DNA of 64,000 nucleotides from Diospyros lotus (lineage: Eukaryota; Streptophyta; Magnoliopsida; Ericales; Ebenaceae): the NCBI RefSeq assembly GCF_014633365.1, contig NC_068349.1, positions 22,272,753 through 22,336,752 on the forward strand, in the 5' to 3' direction. Of the stretch, positions 1 to 12,004 are shown in pieces. The notes under the pieces were generated by a model, which saw nothing but the letters and a program-made list of their open reading frames with translations, did not search any database and was not told the origin of the DNA. Within the stretch, counting starts at the first letter, position 1; each line of letters opens with the position of its first letter. Made by a program: the position numbers and the translations under genes.

Positions 1-2799
1 AACACATAGCCTTGGAGAGATGTATTCCATGTGACATGTGAAGAATTCTCCTCCTAGAATCTTCCATGCTAAACCACTTTAGTACCCTGTCAATAACGCA
101 CTATGGGAGAGTGTTAGCAACCTCCTAGATCTATCTCTATAGATCCTTATTCCAAGAATATAGGTTGCTTCTCCCAAATCCTTCATGGAGAAAATATTTT
201 GAAACCATATTTTAACTAATTGCATCATGGTAACACCATTCCCTATGAGCAATATATTGTCCACATATAGGACTAAAAGGACACCACGCTCCCACCAACC
301 TTCTAGTAAACACGAGGATCAACTTCCTTTTTGTGAAAAATCAAACTTTTTGATTTTTTCATCAAAACATTGATTCTAACTCTGGGATGCTTGCCATAGT
401 CCATAAATGGACCTTTGCAAGTTGCAAATCTTATTTGCATGTTTATGAGTAACAAAACCGTCAGGCTATGTCATATACACATCCTCGACCAGGTTTCCTT
501 TAAGGAAAGCTGTTTTGTCATCCATCTGCCATAACCTAGAGTCAATGTCAGACATTGCCTCATCATAGGTAGTAAGCTCATTGTTCTCAGCTAAAAGCAC
601 ATCTCCATGTGCCGAGATGAGAAATCCATCTCTCTTGCTCTCGACAAACCCTCATCGACCTACGAGGTTCTTGTGTAGAAGGTTGGGGAGTTGACACAAC
701 ATCTTGTGTCTGATCTTTATCGGGTTCCTGGAGGGGAGTATTTGTTTATGGTTTGCCTCGAATCTCTTCGAGCTTAACATTCCTCCCACTAGCCACAGCA
801 TCTAAGATTTCATTCTCAAGGAATACTACATGCTTGGAAACAAAACACCTTTTGTTCATATGGGTGGTAAAAGTAATATCCATTTGGATATCCCACAAAC
901 AAACATCTCTTTGATTTGGGTTTTAACTTATTATTGTCAACACGTTTGATATAAATTTGACAACCCTAAATCTTAAGGAAAGATAGATTTAGCTTATTTC
1001 CTTTCCATATCTTATATGGAGTCTGAGTAACTGATTTAGTTGGAACCCTATTCAAAACAAAGATCGTGGTGAGGAGTGCGTATCCTCAAAATGAAATAGG
1101 GAGTTCAACGTGACTCATCATGGACCAAACCATGTCAAACAAGGTCCTATCCCTCCTTTCATACACACCATTCATCTCTGGTGTTCTAGGTGGAGTCCAT
1201 TGTGAGAGAATCACATTCTGCTTCAGATGATCTAAAAACTCACTGTTCAAGTATTCACCACCTCGATCTGATCAAAGTATTTTGATACTTTTCTTAGTTT
1301 GTTTCTCTACTTCAAATTTGAATTCTTTGAACTTTTCAAAAGACTCAGATTTGTGTCTCATAAGATACACATAACCAAAACATGATCTATCATCAGTAAA
1401 GGTTATGAAGTAGACATATCCACCTCTAGTTTGGGTGGACATGGGTCCACACACATCAATGTGCACAAACCCTAGCACTTATGTAGCCTCCCTTTACTTT
1501 AAAAAGAGACTTAGTCTTCTTGCCAAGTAAACAAGATTCGCAAGCACCATATGATTTATAATCAAATGTGCTAAGATATCCAACTTTATACAAGTTGGAT
1601 GTGCAAGTCTCATTTATATGGCCAAGTTGACAATGCCACAAATAAATGCTATATAAATCACCTGATTTAAGTCGCTTAATATTTATGTTATTGATAGGAG
1701 CATCAACATCAAGGACATACAAACCGTTACATACTGTTGCTTTACCATAAAACAACTTATTTTTTTATAAAATGAACAACTATTGTCTTTAAATAAAAAT
1801 GAATATCCATAATTGTCAAACAAGAATTAGAAATTATATTCCTAGTCAAACTAGGATTATAGTAACAGTTATGTAATTCCAATACAAGCCCTGTGGATAA
1901 TGTCAATAAATAGGTCCCTACAACTAATGGAACAACTCTTGATCCATTTCTCATGTGTAGGTACACTTCTCCCATTATTAATCTCCTCGTACTCCTAAGC
2001 CCATACACGAAAGTGTAAATATGAGCACTAGATCTAGTACCTAATACCTATGTGGACTGGACGAAAGTAGATGGATTAATTCCAATAACATAAATACCTG
2101 AAGTGTCATGAGTAGAACTCTTCTTTCTCTACACCTCTTGGTTTATCACAATGGAGATAGACTGCATCCTCCTTGCCCTTTCGGGTTTTGGTCTTCTGGA
2201 CTCTTCCAGATTGCGCTATGGAAGAACTCTTCTTCCTTTTGGCTTTCTCACTCTTGGGCTTGCCCCTGTGCGCCTTGGGCCCTTCAACTAAGAGAACACT
2301 TCCCTTGACCTATAATCAATTTTAGGTTCGATCTCCCTTAGTATGGACAATCACTCTCCAAGAGTCTTTTCCATAACTGTTAGGGAGGGACTGTAGCACC
2401 AAGTCTAGGGTAAGTTTCGGCATCCATACCCAAGTTCAGCTCTAGCAACCTATTGATAAAATGTATCATCTCCATGACATGCTTCTGAATAGATGATCCT
2501 TGAGCCTAGCCATGATCTCATAGGCATCATAACTCTTATGTTGCGACCTATGTTTCGGGGTCATGGTAGCTAAGACGATATACCAAGCGATGATCATTTC
2601 ACCCTTGTGCATCGTTCAGGCCTAATGTGCTACTATTTTCTTAACTGGTGGGTTCGTAAGCAGATAGCTCTCTATCGCATAAAGAATCTTATCATATGTG
2701 AGGACTATCCTCAAGATGATCTCCCAGTTATAGAAATTAGTCTCGTTGATGGTATTAGTGCCCCTCGAGTATCGATCTTATCGACATGTTTCCAGACAT
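1..2799 (-). pseudogene. Decayed Ty1/copia gag-pol (copy A1), truncated by the window edge
   Basis: This is the remnant of a copia polyprotein that once encoded Gag, protease, integrase, RT and RNase H. On the minus strand it starts with an ATG at 2797-2799, in the same context as the intact copy whose start is at 50588-50590, and it runs leftward out of the window inside the RT/RNase H part. Recognisable pieces are gag (about 2350-2799), the protease to pre-integrase stretch (about 1460-2010), the integrase core with its first acidic region DVCGPMS (about 1272-1478) and RT (about 79-264), where the YVDD-type motif now reads VDN. Frames are broken repeatedly by stops and indels. About 270 bp present in copy A2 (roughly 47890-48160) is missing near 530-545. 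It cannot make a working protein. Family assignment is certain from near-parallel similarity to 46634-50590. Confidence 0.93.
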
Positions 2800-4145
2800 T
2801 CTGGATCAACAACTGAATAGAGATATTATTATAATCATATTGAATTATGAAATCATAAATTACAAGAAGTAACATTTTATGATTGCTCCCACTATTTTCT
2901 ACGAGTTCGCCACCCTCAAGACATAACTCGGGAAATCCCGTTAGAAGATTTCCTAGCGGGCTAGGATCCCATCTCCCCTCACACAACCTTGAGTGACTCA
3001 ACAAATTGTGTTAGGATCGATTAGGTAGGTACTTGCTACCAATTGCATCTCCATGCAACTCCTAGATTCATTGGGTTGATAACTCCTTGTCAAGCACTTC
3101 TTATGTGTCTCCCAATCTTTTCCTCTATACTCAGCAAGGCCTTGAGTGACTCAACAAACCCCACCTTTCTAGTTAAGTCGGACCCATCATTTAGGGACAT
3201 CTCATGGCCCATGAAACATAGGAATCATAGGTGACACGTGACCTTGAGTGACTCAATAAATCAAGTGCCAACTAGAAACCTAATGCTTCATAATGATGGA
3301 AGGCAAGTTGGCTTAATATTAATGAGGGATTTATTATTTATTTATTTAGGTCTCATCACATGCAATTAATCAAATTAATAATGCATAATAAATGACTCAA
3401 ACTGGTGTATGGTATGGATAACTACAGCTAGCCCCCTCGAGCCATAGAAGGGAAGCAAGCGGGTCAAACCTAGGTGAAGAATCACAACTTGCTTCTCAAG
3501 CACATTCTTCAAGCCTTTGTTGGTCTTCGAATCTTGTCTTCAATTTAGCTCCATCTCTAGCTCTTTCATACAAACTACAACTATCACTACTTTATTCTAT
3601 TCTACATACATTACATAGAATAAGAAACCCCGAGTTACATTCGGGGGGAGTAAGATGAGAAGAGAATGTACATTAGAGTATAAGAGAGACATGACACGCA
3701 GACCCTATTTCAAAAACCAAATTTACAAGCATTCGTTCCCAACATAAAATAAATGGTTGACTCGATCCATACCATACACCCATGCAATCAATCACATTGA
3801 TTCATTTAGATTATGTTAATTAATTGTCGCATCTATTTCAATCTTAATGAAACGCTTTCAATAAATTGAAAATTTGTATAATTTTGGAAAAAACAAAATT
3901 GTTTTAATTGTGTTGGGTTTGGGCTCCATCCATTAGTCTAACTAACAAGGCTCAACAGGCCTTGGATCAACCAATGCATGTCAAACATACACTAGCAGCC
4001 CAATAATTAATATAAACCCAATTAATGGCCCTGGCCCAATTTTAATCACGGCCCATAAGTGTCATACACTCATGGATCAGATAAAAATAATAAAAATAGC
4101 CAAATAATTTGACCAAGCCCCACGTAAGGGAACGAAACGCACTGG

Positions 4146-5304
4146 TTATTCTGACCGGCTGTTGAACCACTCCAGAATTAGAGATCTATGTATCTCTTCT
4201 CTAGTTTGCAGCAAAGTGCACCCTAGGTCATCTCTCACAAGGAGCCTCACCTTCTTCTACCAACAAGGAGAACCAATGCAAATAACAGTTTGTTTAGGGG
4301 GGGGGGGTTTGACAGAAAACTAATTAACAAAACAGAAAAACAAGGATGGATGAAAAATTAGTAAAAGAAGTGCAACCGGCTGTGTATTTGTCTCCTATGT
4401 GAAATCTTCCTCGTCCAACCTATATATCTTGGCTTCCTAGATGTTTTGATCTCCGGATAACAAACTCAAAGCATCCCCAACAACCGTCCAAGGACTAGAA
4501 TGATTGGAACAACAAAATGAATACAGAAATCTCTTGTAAACAAAATGCAACCATTCACTCTCTATTCAACCTATCTGGACCTATGCAAGAACAACCGTTC
4601 AAGCATATAATATTCATTTCCGAGATGTTATACCAACCGGCTATAACATTCTGTTCTCTTAAGCATTTAACAGAAAATGAAACCATGCAAATTCACACAA
4701 ACCTGCCATGAACTCCATGCATTCACAAATCTGCTCAAACTAAACCAAATGGAAATGAATAAGAAACAAACAACAAACCAGGTTTTGTAGCTCATCCGGG
4801 ACTCAGATTCCACATGGATCCAAGATACACAACCGATTACAAATGCTCTAGCCTATCATTACAGCAAGGAAAACAAAATGGAACAAAAGATGATGAAAAC
4901 AGAAAAATGCTAACAAACTAAAAACGGCCAGAATCCTCCCTTTTCTCCTCTCTCTCTATCTCCTCATATCTGGAAATTAATGCTAAGAGGCCTTAAATAC
5001 ATGGCTAAGAAAGGAAAGGCTAGGGAGCTAGGGTTGGGCCTAGCCCAACAGAAAATAAGTGAGCCCAAGAACAGCAAAATTGAGCAGCCCAAGATTGAGC
5101 CCAAACTCCTTTAGTTGAGCCACTGCTCTAGTCCATCCAACATTCCCTAAAGCCTGGATCCATAGAAGTAAGATAGAAAATAGTGTAAGGATGATTTGAA
5201 GCATAATAAAATAGAAACAATGAAATATCAGCAAAAATTACTTCAAATGGCCTAATAAGACTGAGGTGAAATGCCAAAATATGGTATAAATATGCATGCT
5301 ATCA
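4146..5304 (-). repeat. Athila-type solo LTR inside the copia leader
   Basis: About 1.16 kb, closely similar to the LTRs at 27230-28402 and 36753-37925 and in the same orientation. The right edge ends GCATGCTATCA like the other copies. The flanks read ACTGG at 4141-4145 and ACTGG at 5305-5309, a 5-bp target duplication. The uninterrupted site is visible in copy A2 near 51935, where the sequence runs straight across. The left edge carries a few extra bases before the conserved part begins near 4152. A poly-G run lies near 4299-4307. No internal region remains, so LTR-LTR recombination is the likely origin. Confidence 0.9.
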
Positions 5305-5741
5305 ACTGGGCCACTGAAGGGTCACCCCGGGTGCTTCATGTGGACCCCGGGGAAGGGTCAAACCAAAGCTCGAGGGAGCGGGAGGGGCCGGGAAATGGCT
5401 GGGCAGCCCAAAAAGGCAAAGGGGCGTGGTTAGGGCCCCAAGGCGCACCAGGCCACGCCTGGCAGCGCCCCAGCGCTGCTGCGCCTAGCCGGCCCCTGCA
5501 CACGCCCAGGCCGTGCCCAACGCGCGTGAGCCCTACTTGGCTACGTCTTTCGACGCCCCGGGGCATCCGTATGCACCCCAAACCCAGTTTTTGACTTTTT
5601 CGTGTCATACACGATCTTTTGCCCTTTCACCAAAAACGTTTTGCAATCCAAAAAAAATACAAACGCAACAATTATTTAATTATTTCACAAATAACAACAT
5701 AACTGAATCCGCACATAAGGAATTGAAATATTTCGACGATA

Positions 5742-5753
5742 GCTCTGATACCA
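5742..5753 (-). promoter_or_regulatory. Primer binding site of copia copy A1
   Basis: On the minus strand the bases read TGGTATCAGAGC, the standard plant copia site complementary to the 3' end of initiator tRNA-Met. It sits one base inside the 5' LTR end at 5755. This fixes the LTR boundary and the element's orientation. The same site is absent from copy A2. Confidence 0.93.
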
Positions 5754-5754
5754 T

Positions 5755-7705
5755 TGAAAGTAAAGCAAGATCGTTACGGGGCAAGCAGCGTAGTTCAAAA
5801 AATTTGAACCTTACCCCGATCCCAGTGATTGGATCAACATCAAAATCAAATCATTCACAAATAAATAAATAAATATAATCTTTATATTATCGAGTCGTTC
5901 GCGGATTCGAGCCGTCCAAGCGTTCGGCCTCTAACTCCTGATATGCGGCACGCATCCGTTAGCAAGGAGAGCGGAATAGGAGTGCTAGCTCCTTCTCCTT
6001 TTCGCGGATTGTGTATGGATGGAAAAGAACGCCCACGTTTCAAATTGATGCCAAAAGAAACGGGGAAGAATGAACGACAATACGTTTTTCAACTCTTCAA
6101 AAATAACACCAAAACCACTATTATTTTGGGCAACCCATAAAGAGATATTTATAGTGAAATATCCTAGGGTTTTTAAAACCCTAATGGATTGGGCTAGCCC
6201 ATTAATTCTAATTTAATTAGAATCTTAAGTGGGCTTATTCTAGACCAATTAGAAATATAATTAAATGGCCCAAATCCTTTTATAGGTTTAAATAAAATAT
6301 TTTTGCCCAAATCTAATTCAAGCCCAAATATAATATTTAATATTTAGCCCAAATCTAATTTGGTCCAAATATAATATTTAATATTCAGCCCAAATCCAAT
6401 TTAGTCCAAATATAATATTTAATTTAATATTTGGCCCAAATCTAATTTAGTATAAATATTAACTTAATCCCAAATATATTTTATTTCCTATTTGCCACTC
6501 CAACAAATAGAAAATTATTAAATTAGAAACTCCTTCCTAATTTAATCAATTGCCATTTTAGGAAACTCTTTCCATTATGACGACTCCTCGTCATATCGAC
6601 GTCTTTACGTCTATTTGTTCTTTTTCTGTGAGAACCTACGACGACACAACTTCTTGCCGAAATGTCTCACTTAACCATACGTCCACTCTCCTGGTTTAAG
6701 CCAGGGACTGTGCCTATTGAGTATGACTCATTAGGCTTCTGAATATGTTGGCAATGTGTCGGTACAAACACATAAGACAAGATTGGTCTCTAGCAAGGAA
6801 TCATGCCTACCCAATTATTCAGAAAGATTCATAATCCGCAAATAACCTTTCACGAGCATGGTTACTGTGTAATATGATCCTCTCATCAATGTATCCTATG
6901 TGATCTTAAGTTGGCAATGTGTTGCTTGATTATGATCACATAAGTATTTCTTCGGTCATCCAGATATCTTCACTTAATAAAAAGTGAATCAATAACTCCT
7001 TACTGATCTCTTTTACCATGGCCATGGATTTAAAGTGAATATCCATCGAAGGCGCCTTAGATACATCATCCTCTATCAAGGGATAGACGAGTTCCATCTT
7101 GGCTATGCACCCATCTCCATAAGCCTCACGATATACCCAATGATCGCCCATGTGCAGCCTTTGTCTAGGCCCATTGAAACGATGCCAAAGCATATCGATC
7201 TTCTTATGAGATGACCGTGATAACCTTAGGTCCAAGAATTAGTTACACCCATCTCGTATGAGAATTCCATCAACATATAACCAAAATGGATTCTCATGGC
7301 GAGTCATGTCTAGTGACACGTTCTACAACATTGGTCACTTATGTACTTGTCTAAACATCCCCATGCCTATGGGTGTGAGACCCCCATTGCTATCACATAG
7401 AAAAAACATAGCACATACAAGTCTTACCGCAATTATCAATGTCCATTCTTGACATTGCTACGACTTGGGACGTTTAATGATGTCTAGAAACTGTGATGCA
7501 TCATCTCACATCTTTATAGATTAATCACAGTATACATCATATGGACTTCTATCTAGTTTCATTCGGTTATTACAATAATAACAAGAAACTAATAGAATGA
7601 CTTCTTGTGAATTTGAACAACTCCTTATTCAAATAATAAACATAATTACAATTGTCAGTGTACAACATGCCCAATCTGATTGGGTTTAGAGCACCTACAC
7701 TAACA
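5755..7705 (-). repeat. 5' LTR of copia copy A1
   Basis: This 1951-bp LTR reads TGTTAGTGTAGGTGC at its start and ends in TTTCA on the minus strand. It is bounded by the PBS at 5742-5753 and by unrelated tandem-repeat DNA from 7706. It contains an internal AT-rich tandem array (about 6290-6480) with units of the type GCCCAAATCTAATTTAG. Array size accounts for much of the length variation among copia-A LTRs (1772 to 1997 bp). The matching 3' LTR lies left of the window. Confidence 0.93.
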
Positions 7706-8864
7706 GATTCCCTGTGTCAAACGAACTTGAAGGAGTGACATGGAAGAAATGGGCGAGACCCTTCCTTCTCAAACAAGCCCGCCCAGTGCTGATATGGTAA
7801 AATGGCCTTGATCCTTCTTGGATTCCCGGACGTGTTCTGACGCCATGACCGCAGGCTAACCTAGATCCCTTGCGTGAGTTCGATGCTAAGCCTATGGGCT
7901 AACCCTGACTCCTTAGTCGATCCAGTGCAAAGCCTCTCAGTAAACTTGGAACATTCGATGGACATTCAGAAATAAGCCTCGGGTCGAACACAGATCCCCT
8001 ATGGCAGACAAGTCTGAAAAGAGAGTGAAGAAACGTCAAGCGCATATAAGGATTTTGTATCTGCCCTGAATTCCAAGATGTTTTCCGATACCATGCTCTT
8101 TGGCTAACCCGGATCCCTTGCATGAGGCCGGTGCTAAGCTTGAGAGCTAACTATGACTCCTCGGTAGATCCAACGCAAAGCCTCCTAACAAGCTTGGAAC
8201 GACCGTTGGAAATTCAAAGGCAAGTGCCAAGTCTATCTTAGATTCCCTATGTCAGGAAAACTCGAAAGAGTGACATAGAAGAAGAAGCCATGGCCCTGCC
8301 TTCTTAGATGGGCCCACCCAGCTGTGATATGGCGTTATAGCCTCGAACCTTCTTGTATTCCCGAATGTGTTCTGAAGCCATACCCGCAGGCTAACCTAGA
8401 TCACTTGCGTGAGTTTGGTGCGAAGCCTTAGGGCTAACCTTGACTCCTTCGTAGATCCAGCGCAAAGCCTCTAGACAAACTTGGAACGTCCGATAGGAAT
8501 CAAGTTATGGACCTTAGGCCGAACCTAGATCCCCTGTGGTAGAAAAATCTGAAAAAGAGAATGAAAGAAATGTGAAGTGCCGGTAAGGCTAAGCATCTGA
8601 CCCAAATTCCTGGATGTGTTCCAACGCCATGCCCACAGGCTAACTGAGATCCCTTGCTAGAGTTCGGTGTTAAGCATACAAGCAAACCTTGACTCCTTGG
8701 TGGATCTGGAGCTAACCCTCCCAGCAAACTTGGAACGACCGGTTGGAATTCAGCAACAGACCGTAAGTCCAACCTAGATTCTCTATGGCGGACAAACGCA
8801 GGAAAGGATGGGATGAAAAGACTCGATTAAGATATAAAGTAAAGATCACCAAGTGACCTAAGGT
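7706..8864. repeat. Degenerate tandem repeat, period about 260 bp
   Basis: Four imperfect units begin near 7820, 8078, 8364 and 8612. Each carries the same ordered landmarks: CGCAGGCTAACCTAGATC, then GGGCTAACC..TGACTCC, then GATCCAGCGCAAAGCC, then AACTTGGAAC. Spacings are about 250-285 bp. There is no long open frame. The array is bounded by the copia LTR on the left and LTR-like DNA on the right. It could be a local satellite or a tandem array from an unrecognised retroelement. Confidence 0.7.
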
Positions 8865-9295
8865 TGTGACACGAGTCAACCCTGAACATCACGCTCAAAT
8901 AAAGGACCCAGACCCTGATCAATACTTCTTATGGTGAGTAGACCCCAAGCTCGAGCTACGAGTGTAGATGGGAGTAGACCCCAAGCTCGGGCCTCTTCGG
9001 TATCACTTGGGATTAGCCTCCTGTGATCTCGGGACATATCTATGCTCACAGGCACAAGTTAAAAGGCACGCAGGGATTCCTCGCTCACGTATGCCCTCCC
9101 ATGCTTAAGTCAGTACCAGTAGGAAAGCAGTTCAATAGACAAGGGAAGCATTCTATTATTGAATAGGGAACAATTATACCTTTCCCAATGAGAGAGGGTC
9201 GACCATGGTACTATTACATGGAACATGGGATGGACCTGCACATTAGTAGCATTTGGACAAGCTTAAGAGGAATCCCTCTCGGAGGGTCAGACTGC

Positions 9296-10560
9296 TGATA
9301 GAGCGCATATTTTCATATTATTTAGCCCTCATATTTAGTCTTTTTGCACATTAGTTGTATCATTTTATTCATCTTGATTTTGTTTTATTTTATTTTATAG
9401 GAATTGGGCTTCACACTATTTTATCTTATTTTGGACAGATTAGGGCTTCCTGGGTCATGAGAAATTTTGATGGCAAGAAGGGAAACAAGGAGATTGGAGA
9501 CAAAGAAGCAACCAATGTGCTGACAGATTTGACCTTCTATGCTTCTTTCAAGTTTTTAGCCAAGTTACAATCCCAGAACGTGAATAATGTCTTCAGAGAT
9601 ATTGTAGAGGACTTCTTGGGATTTCTGGAATGGTATTGTTTGTCCAAATCCAAGTTCGTTTGGGCCTCCAAACAGTGCTTCAAAGTCGGGACCAGAAAGT
9701 TGGGTCAAATTAGGAAAGCTGCACAGATGCTGAATCTTTAAAAGGCCATAACTTAGGCGTCCGATATCCAAATAAAGTGATTTAAAAGCCCAAAGTCATC
9801 TACACTTCCCGATATACAATTTTGATGAAGGGGCCGAAGCCCAGAGCGCACTTTATCCTATTCTAAATAGGCTTTGAAGTTGCGGTAACTTAGGGTTTCC
9901 TCCCTAAGCTCTATTTAAGCACATTAAGTGGCCGATTTTGGGGGTGGCCGATTTTGGGAGAATTCTCACGATTTCAACCAAGAAGATGGAAGGCTAATTC
10001 GCTTGTGATTCGCTACATTCTCGTACCTCTTTCCCGGTTTGAGTCTCGGTCATATTGTTGAATCCGATTTGGAACTCGATTTTCATGTTTTAATTGATGA
10101 TTCTGTTTCTTTCCTTTTCTAAGTTTATGTATGTTTCTTTTATGCGATTGTGTGAATGCATGCATGATCTTTGGATGGTTTTAATTGACGTACTTGGTTG
10201 AGGCTTTGATTAGAAAGAAACGGTATATTTGTATGGGCGATTGCTCGATTGGATTTAATCTTTTACGGTTGTAGAAGAGTTTTTCAAATCAAAAGAAAAT
10301 CAAACCAAAACAGATTGTTTTCATAAATGAGACGAGGATTACCATGGTAAGGAGGTAGAGTTTATAGCGGGTTACGTTTTACTTCATCGTTGTTTCATTC
10401 TTGAACGTTTATATTTCAGTTTTCATCACAACCCCCCTCGTTTAGTCTTGTTTTGACAGATCCGTTTGAGGTTCGTTGGGAGACGACTTTGGGTTGCACC
10501 CTTATTGCAAATCCGAATCTATATTTCATCTAATCTATCATTATTCGACAGCACCGATCA
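9296..10560 (+). repeat. Family L solo LTR (divergent Athila type), copy 1
   Basis: The 1265-bp unit begins TGATAGAGCGCATATTTTC and ends GACAGCACCGATCA. Perfect 5-bp duplications ACTGC flank it at 9291-9295 and 10561-10565. Its architecture parallels the Athila LTRs here: TGATAG start, a T/A-rich first half, a TATA-like TATTTAA near 9911, a C-run near 10434, then a conserved GGAGACGACTTTGGGTTGC motif and a TTCGACA-containing end. No internal region is attached. A 128-codon open stretch at 9355-9741 is shared in part with copy 2 but is broken in copies 3 and 4, so I do not call it a gene. Confidence 0.93.
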
Positions 10561-11034
10561 ACTGCCTAAGGGGACCTCTAGTAGAAGGTGGACCTCATGA
10601 CGGGCTACCGAAGCAGGGTCTCGGCCCCTAAGGGACCTACCCGGGCACAACCTCGGGCTTGGTGAGAGGTGCTTGGAGGCAATACTTACTTGACTACTAT
10701 TTCCTTAAGGTACACGCCACATTCCATGCCACAAACATACACATAACATATTATATTCTATAGGCATGCCACAAATAAGATAATATAAACATTATATACA
10801 ATATGCAATGTAATATATATTAAGAGATACTGCCCGGCAAAGCCTTAGACATGTGCCATTTAATATACATGTGACATAATAGCATAAAGCTTTGGGAGAT
10901 AAATAAGAGAGATGGGTCCCTTACATTATATCATATTTGCTCAATGGGCCTTGCTACCCATTGTGTTATATACATTATATATGTATATATGTATTTATAT
11001 TGCGCGTTGCAGGGGCTACCATTGGAGCAAGAGG

Positions 11035-11510
11035 AAGCTCATGGAGAGAGGGAGATCTCTCGGGAAGAGGCAGGTCTTTCCGAGAAACCTTGGCGATGGT
11101 CTCTCCAAGGGACCTCGGCCAAACTCGTCGAGAGAGATGAATGAGCCACAGAGGGAACTCTGCCGAGAGAGAGAGCTGGTTTCTTAGAGGAGTTGCGGAG
11201 AGGGAAGCCATTGCATGTACTTGCTGCGAAGCTGGGGCTGCGGAGAGAGAGAAATCCGCCATGGCCGCTTCCGAGAGCTCGCTGTTCCTTCTCCGAGAGA
11301 AAACACCCATAGGCGAGGGTATTTTTGAGAGACATAGGTCCTCTCTGAGAGGACCGCGCTGTTGCCGAGAGAGACGGGAGAGCTCTCGGAGAGACTTTAA
11401 GTCTCTCCAAGAGAGATTTGCTGAGACGGATCCTCTCCGAGAGAGGAAAATCTCTCTCCGAGAGAGATCGACAGAGAGAGGGCGAGAGCAAACGCGGGAA
11501 AGAGAGAAGG
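11035..11510. repeat. Cluster of short CTCTC/GAGAG palindromes
   Basis: About a dozen short inverted motifs of the type CTCTCCGAGAGAG lie in under 500 bp. They include the perfect 20-base palindrome GGAGAGACTTAAGTCTCTCC only in near form: the real one has an extra TA pair in the centre (around 11391-11411). The stretch is open on both strands (153 and 171 codons) because it is low-complexity, not because it codes. It lies just downstream of the minus-strand TATA box, so it would be in the transcribed part of the LTR. Confidence 0.75.
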
Positions 11511-11552
11511 AGAGGATAAACAGTGGCCTCCCTCTTCTTTGTCTTCTTCTCC

Positions 11553-11560
11553 ATTATATA
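11553..11560 (-). promoter_or_regulatory. TATA box of the 8865-12004 LTR
   Basis: The minus strand reads CTATATAATGG, followed by a purine-rich leader. Its position between the U3-like and R/U5-like parts fits a retrotransposon promoter. There is no direct evidence of activity. Confidence 0.5.
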
Positions 11561-12004
11561 GCCTTGAACTTATCTCTTATTACACTTTCACCCTTCCCCT
11601 AAGCTTGGCCTAATTACACTTTAGCCATTTATAATTCTATATTGCTCATTTGAACTCCGATTTAGATACTTTCTTCGCCGTTTGACTATGATTTTTCTAG
11701 GGATTGAAAACCTAGGCTTGGGACCACTTTTGGGATTCCCTCGTCTAGGTAAAATGACCAAAATACCCCTAGGTTGCCAAATAACTGCAATACCCCTAGG
11801 TGGGCGCTCGGGAATTCTATGGCACAACAACAACATAATTGAAAACAACATACTATCAACTATATACTAGTCGTCGTCACTCCTCGAAAATCCCTTTCCC
11901 TTTTGCACCGTTGCTTTCACTTGGAACATTTGAATATTCTAGGGACAAATTCCAAATTAGATGATGAATTATCTAAGTGCTAGTTTAAAACATGTTTTCA
12001 TGAA

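Larger units (their letters stand above)
2800..5754 (-). other. Untranslated leader of copia copy A1, interrupted by a solo LTR
   Basis: This stretch lies between the 5' LTR (5755-7705) and the gag start on the minus strand and matches the leader of copy A2 (50591-52643) over most of its length. It holds no open frame of note. A GC-rich block at about 5305-5600 corresponds to the much longer and more CpG-dense block at about 51930-52540 in copy A2. The leader is split by an Athila-type solo LTR at 4146-5304. Confidence 0.85.
8865..12004 (-). repeat. Probable Del/Tekay-like LTR, minus sense, interrupted
   Basis: No coding domain is visible. On the minus strand the region looks like a long chromovirus LTR: short-period U3-like text (runs such as GGGGTATTTTGGTCATTTTA near 11750), a TATA box at 11553-11560, a purine/pyrimidine-rich stretch, and a possible end in GTGTCACA at 8865. 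It is interrupted by the family L solo LTR at 9296-10560. Both outer edges are uncertain and no target duplication was found. Confidence 0.45.

Noticed and set aside
11039..11602. 171- and 153-codon open stretches
   Set aside because: Low-complexity GAGAG/CTCTC DNA is open on both strands. There is no recognisable domain.
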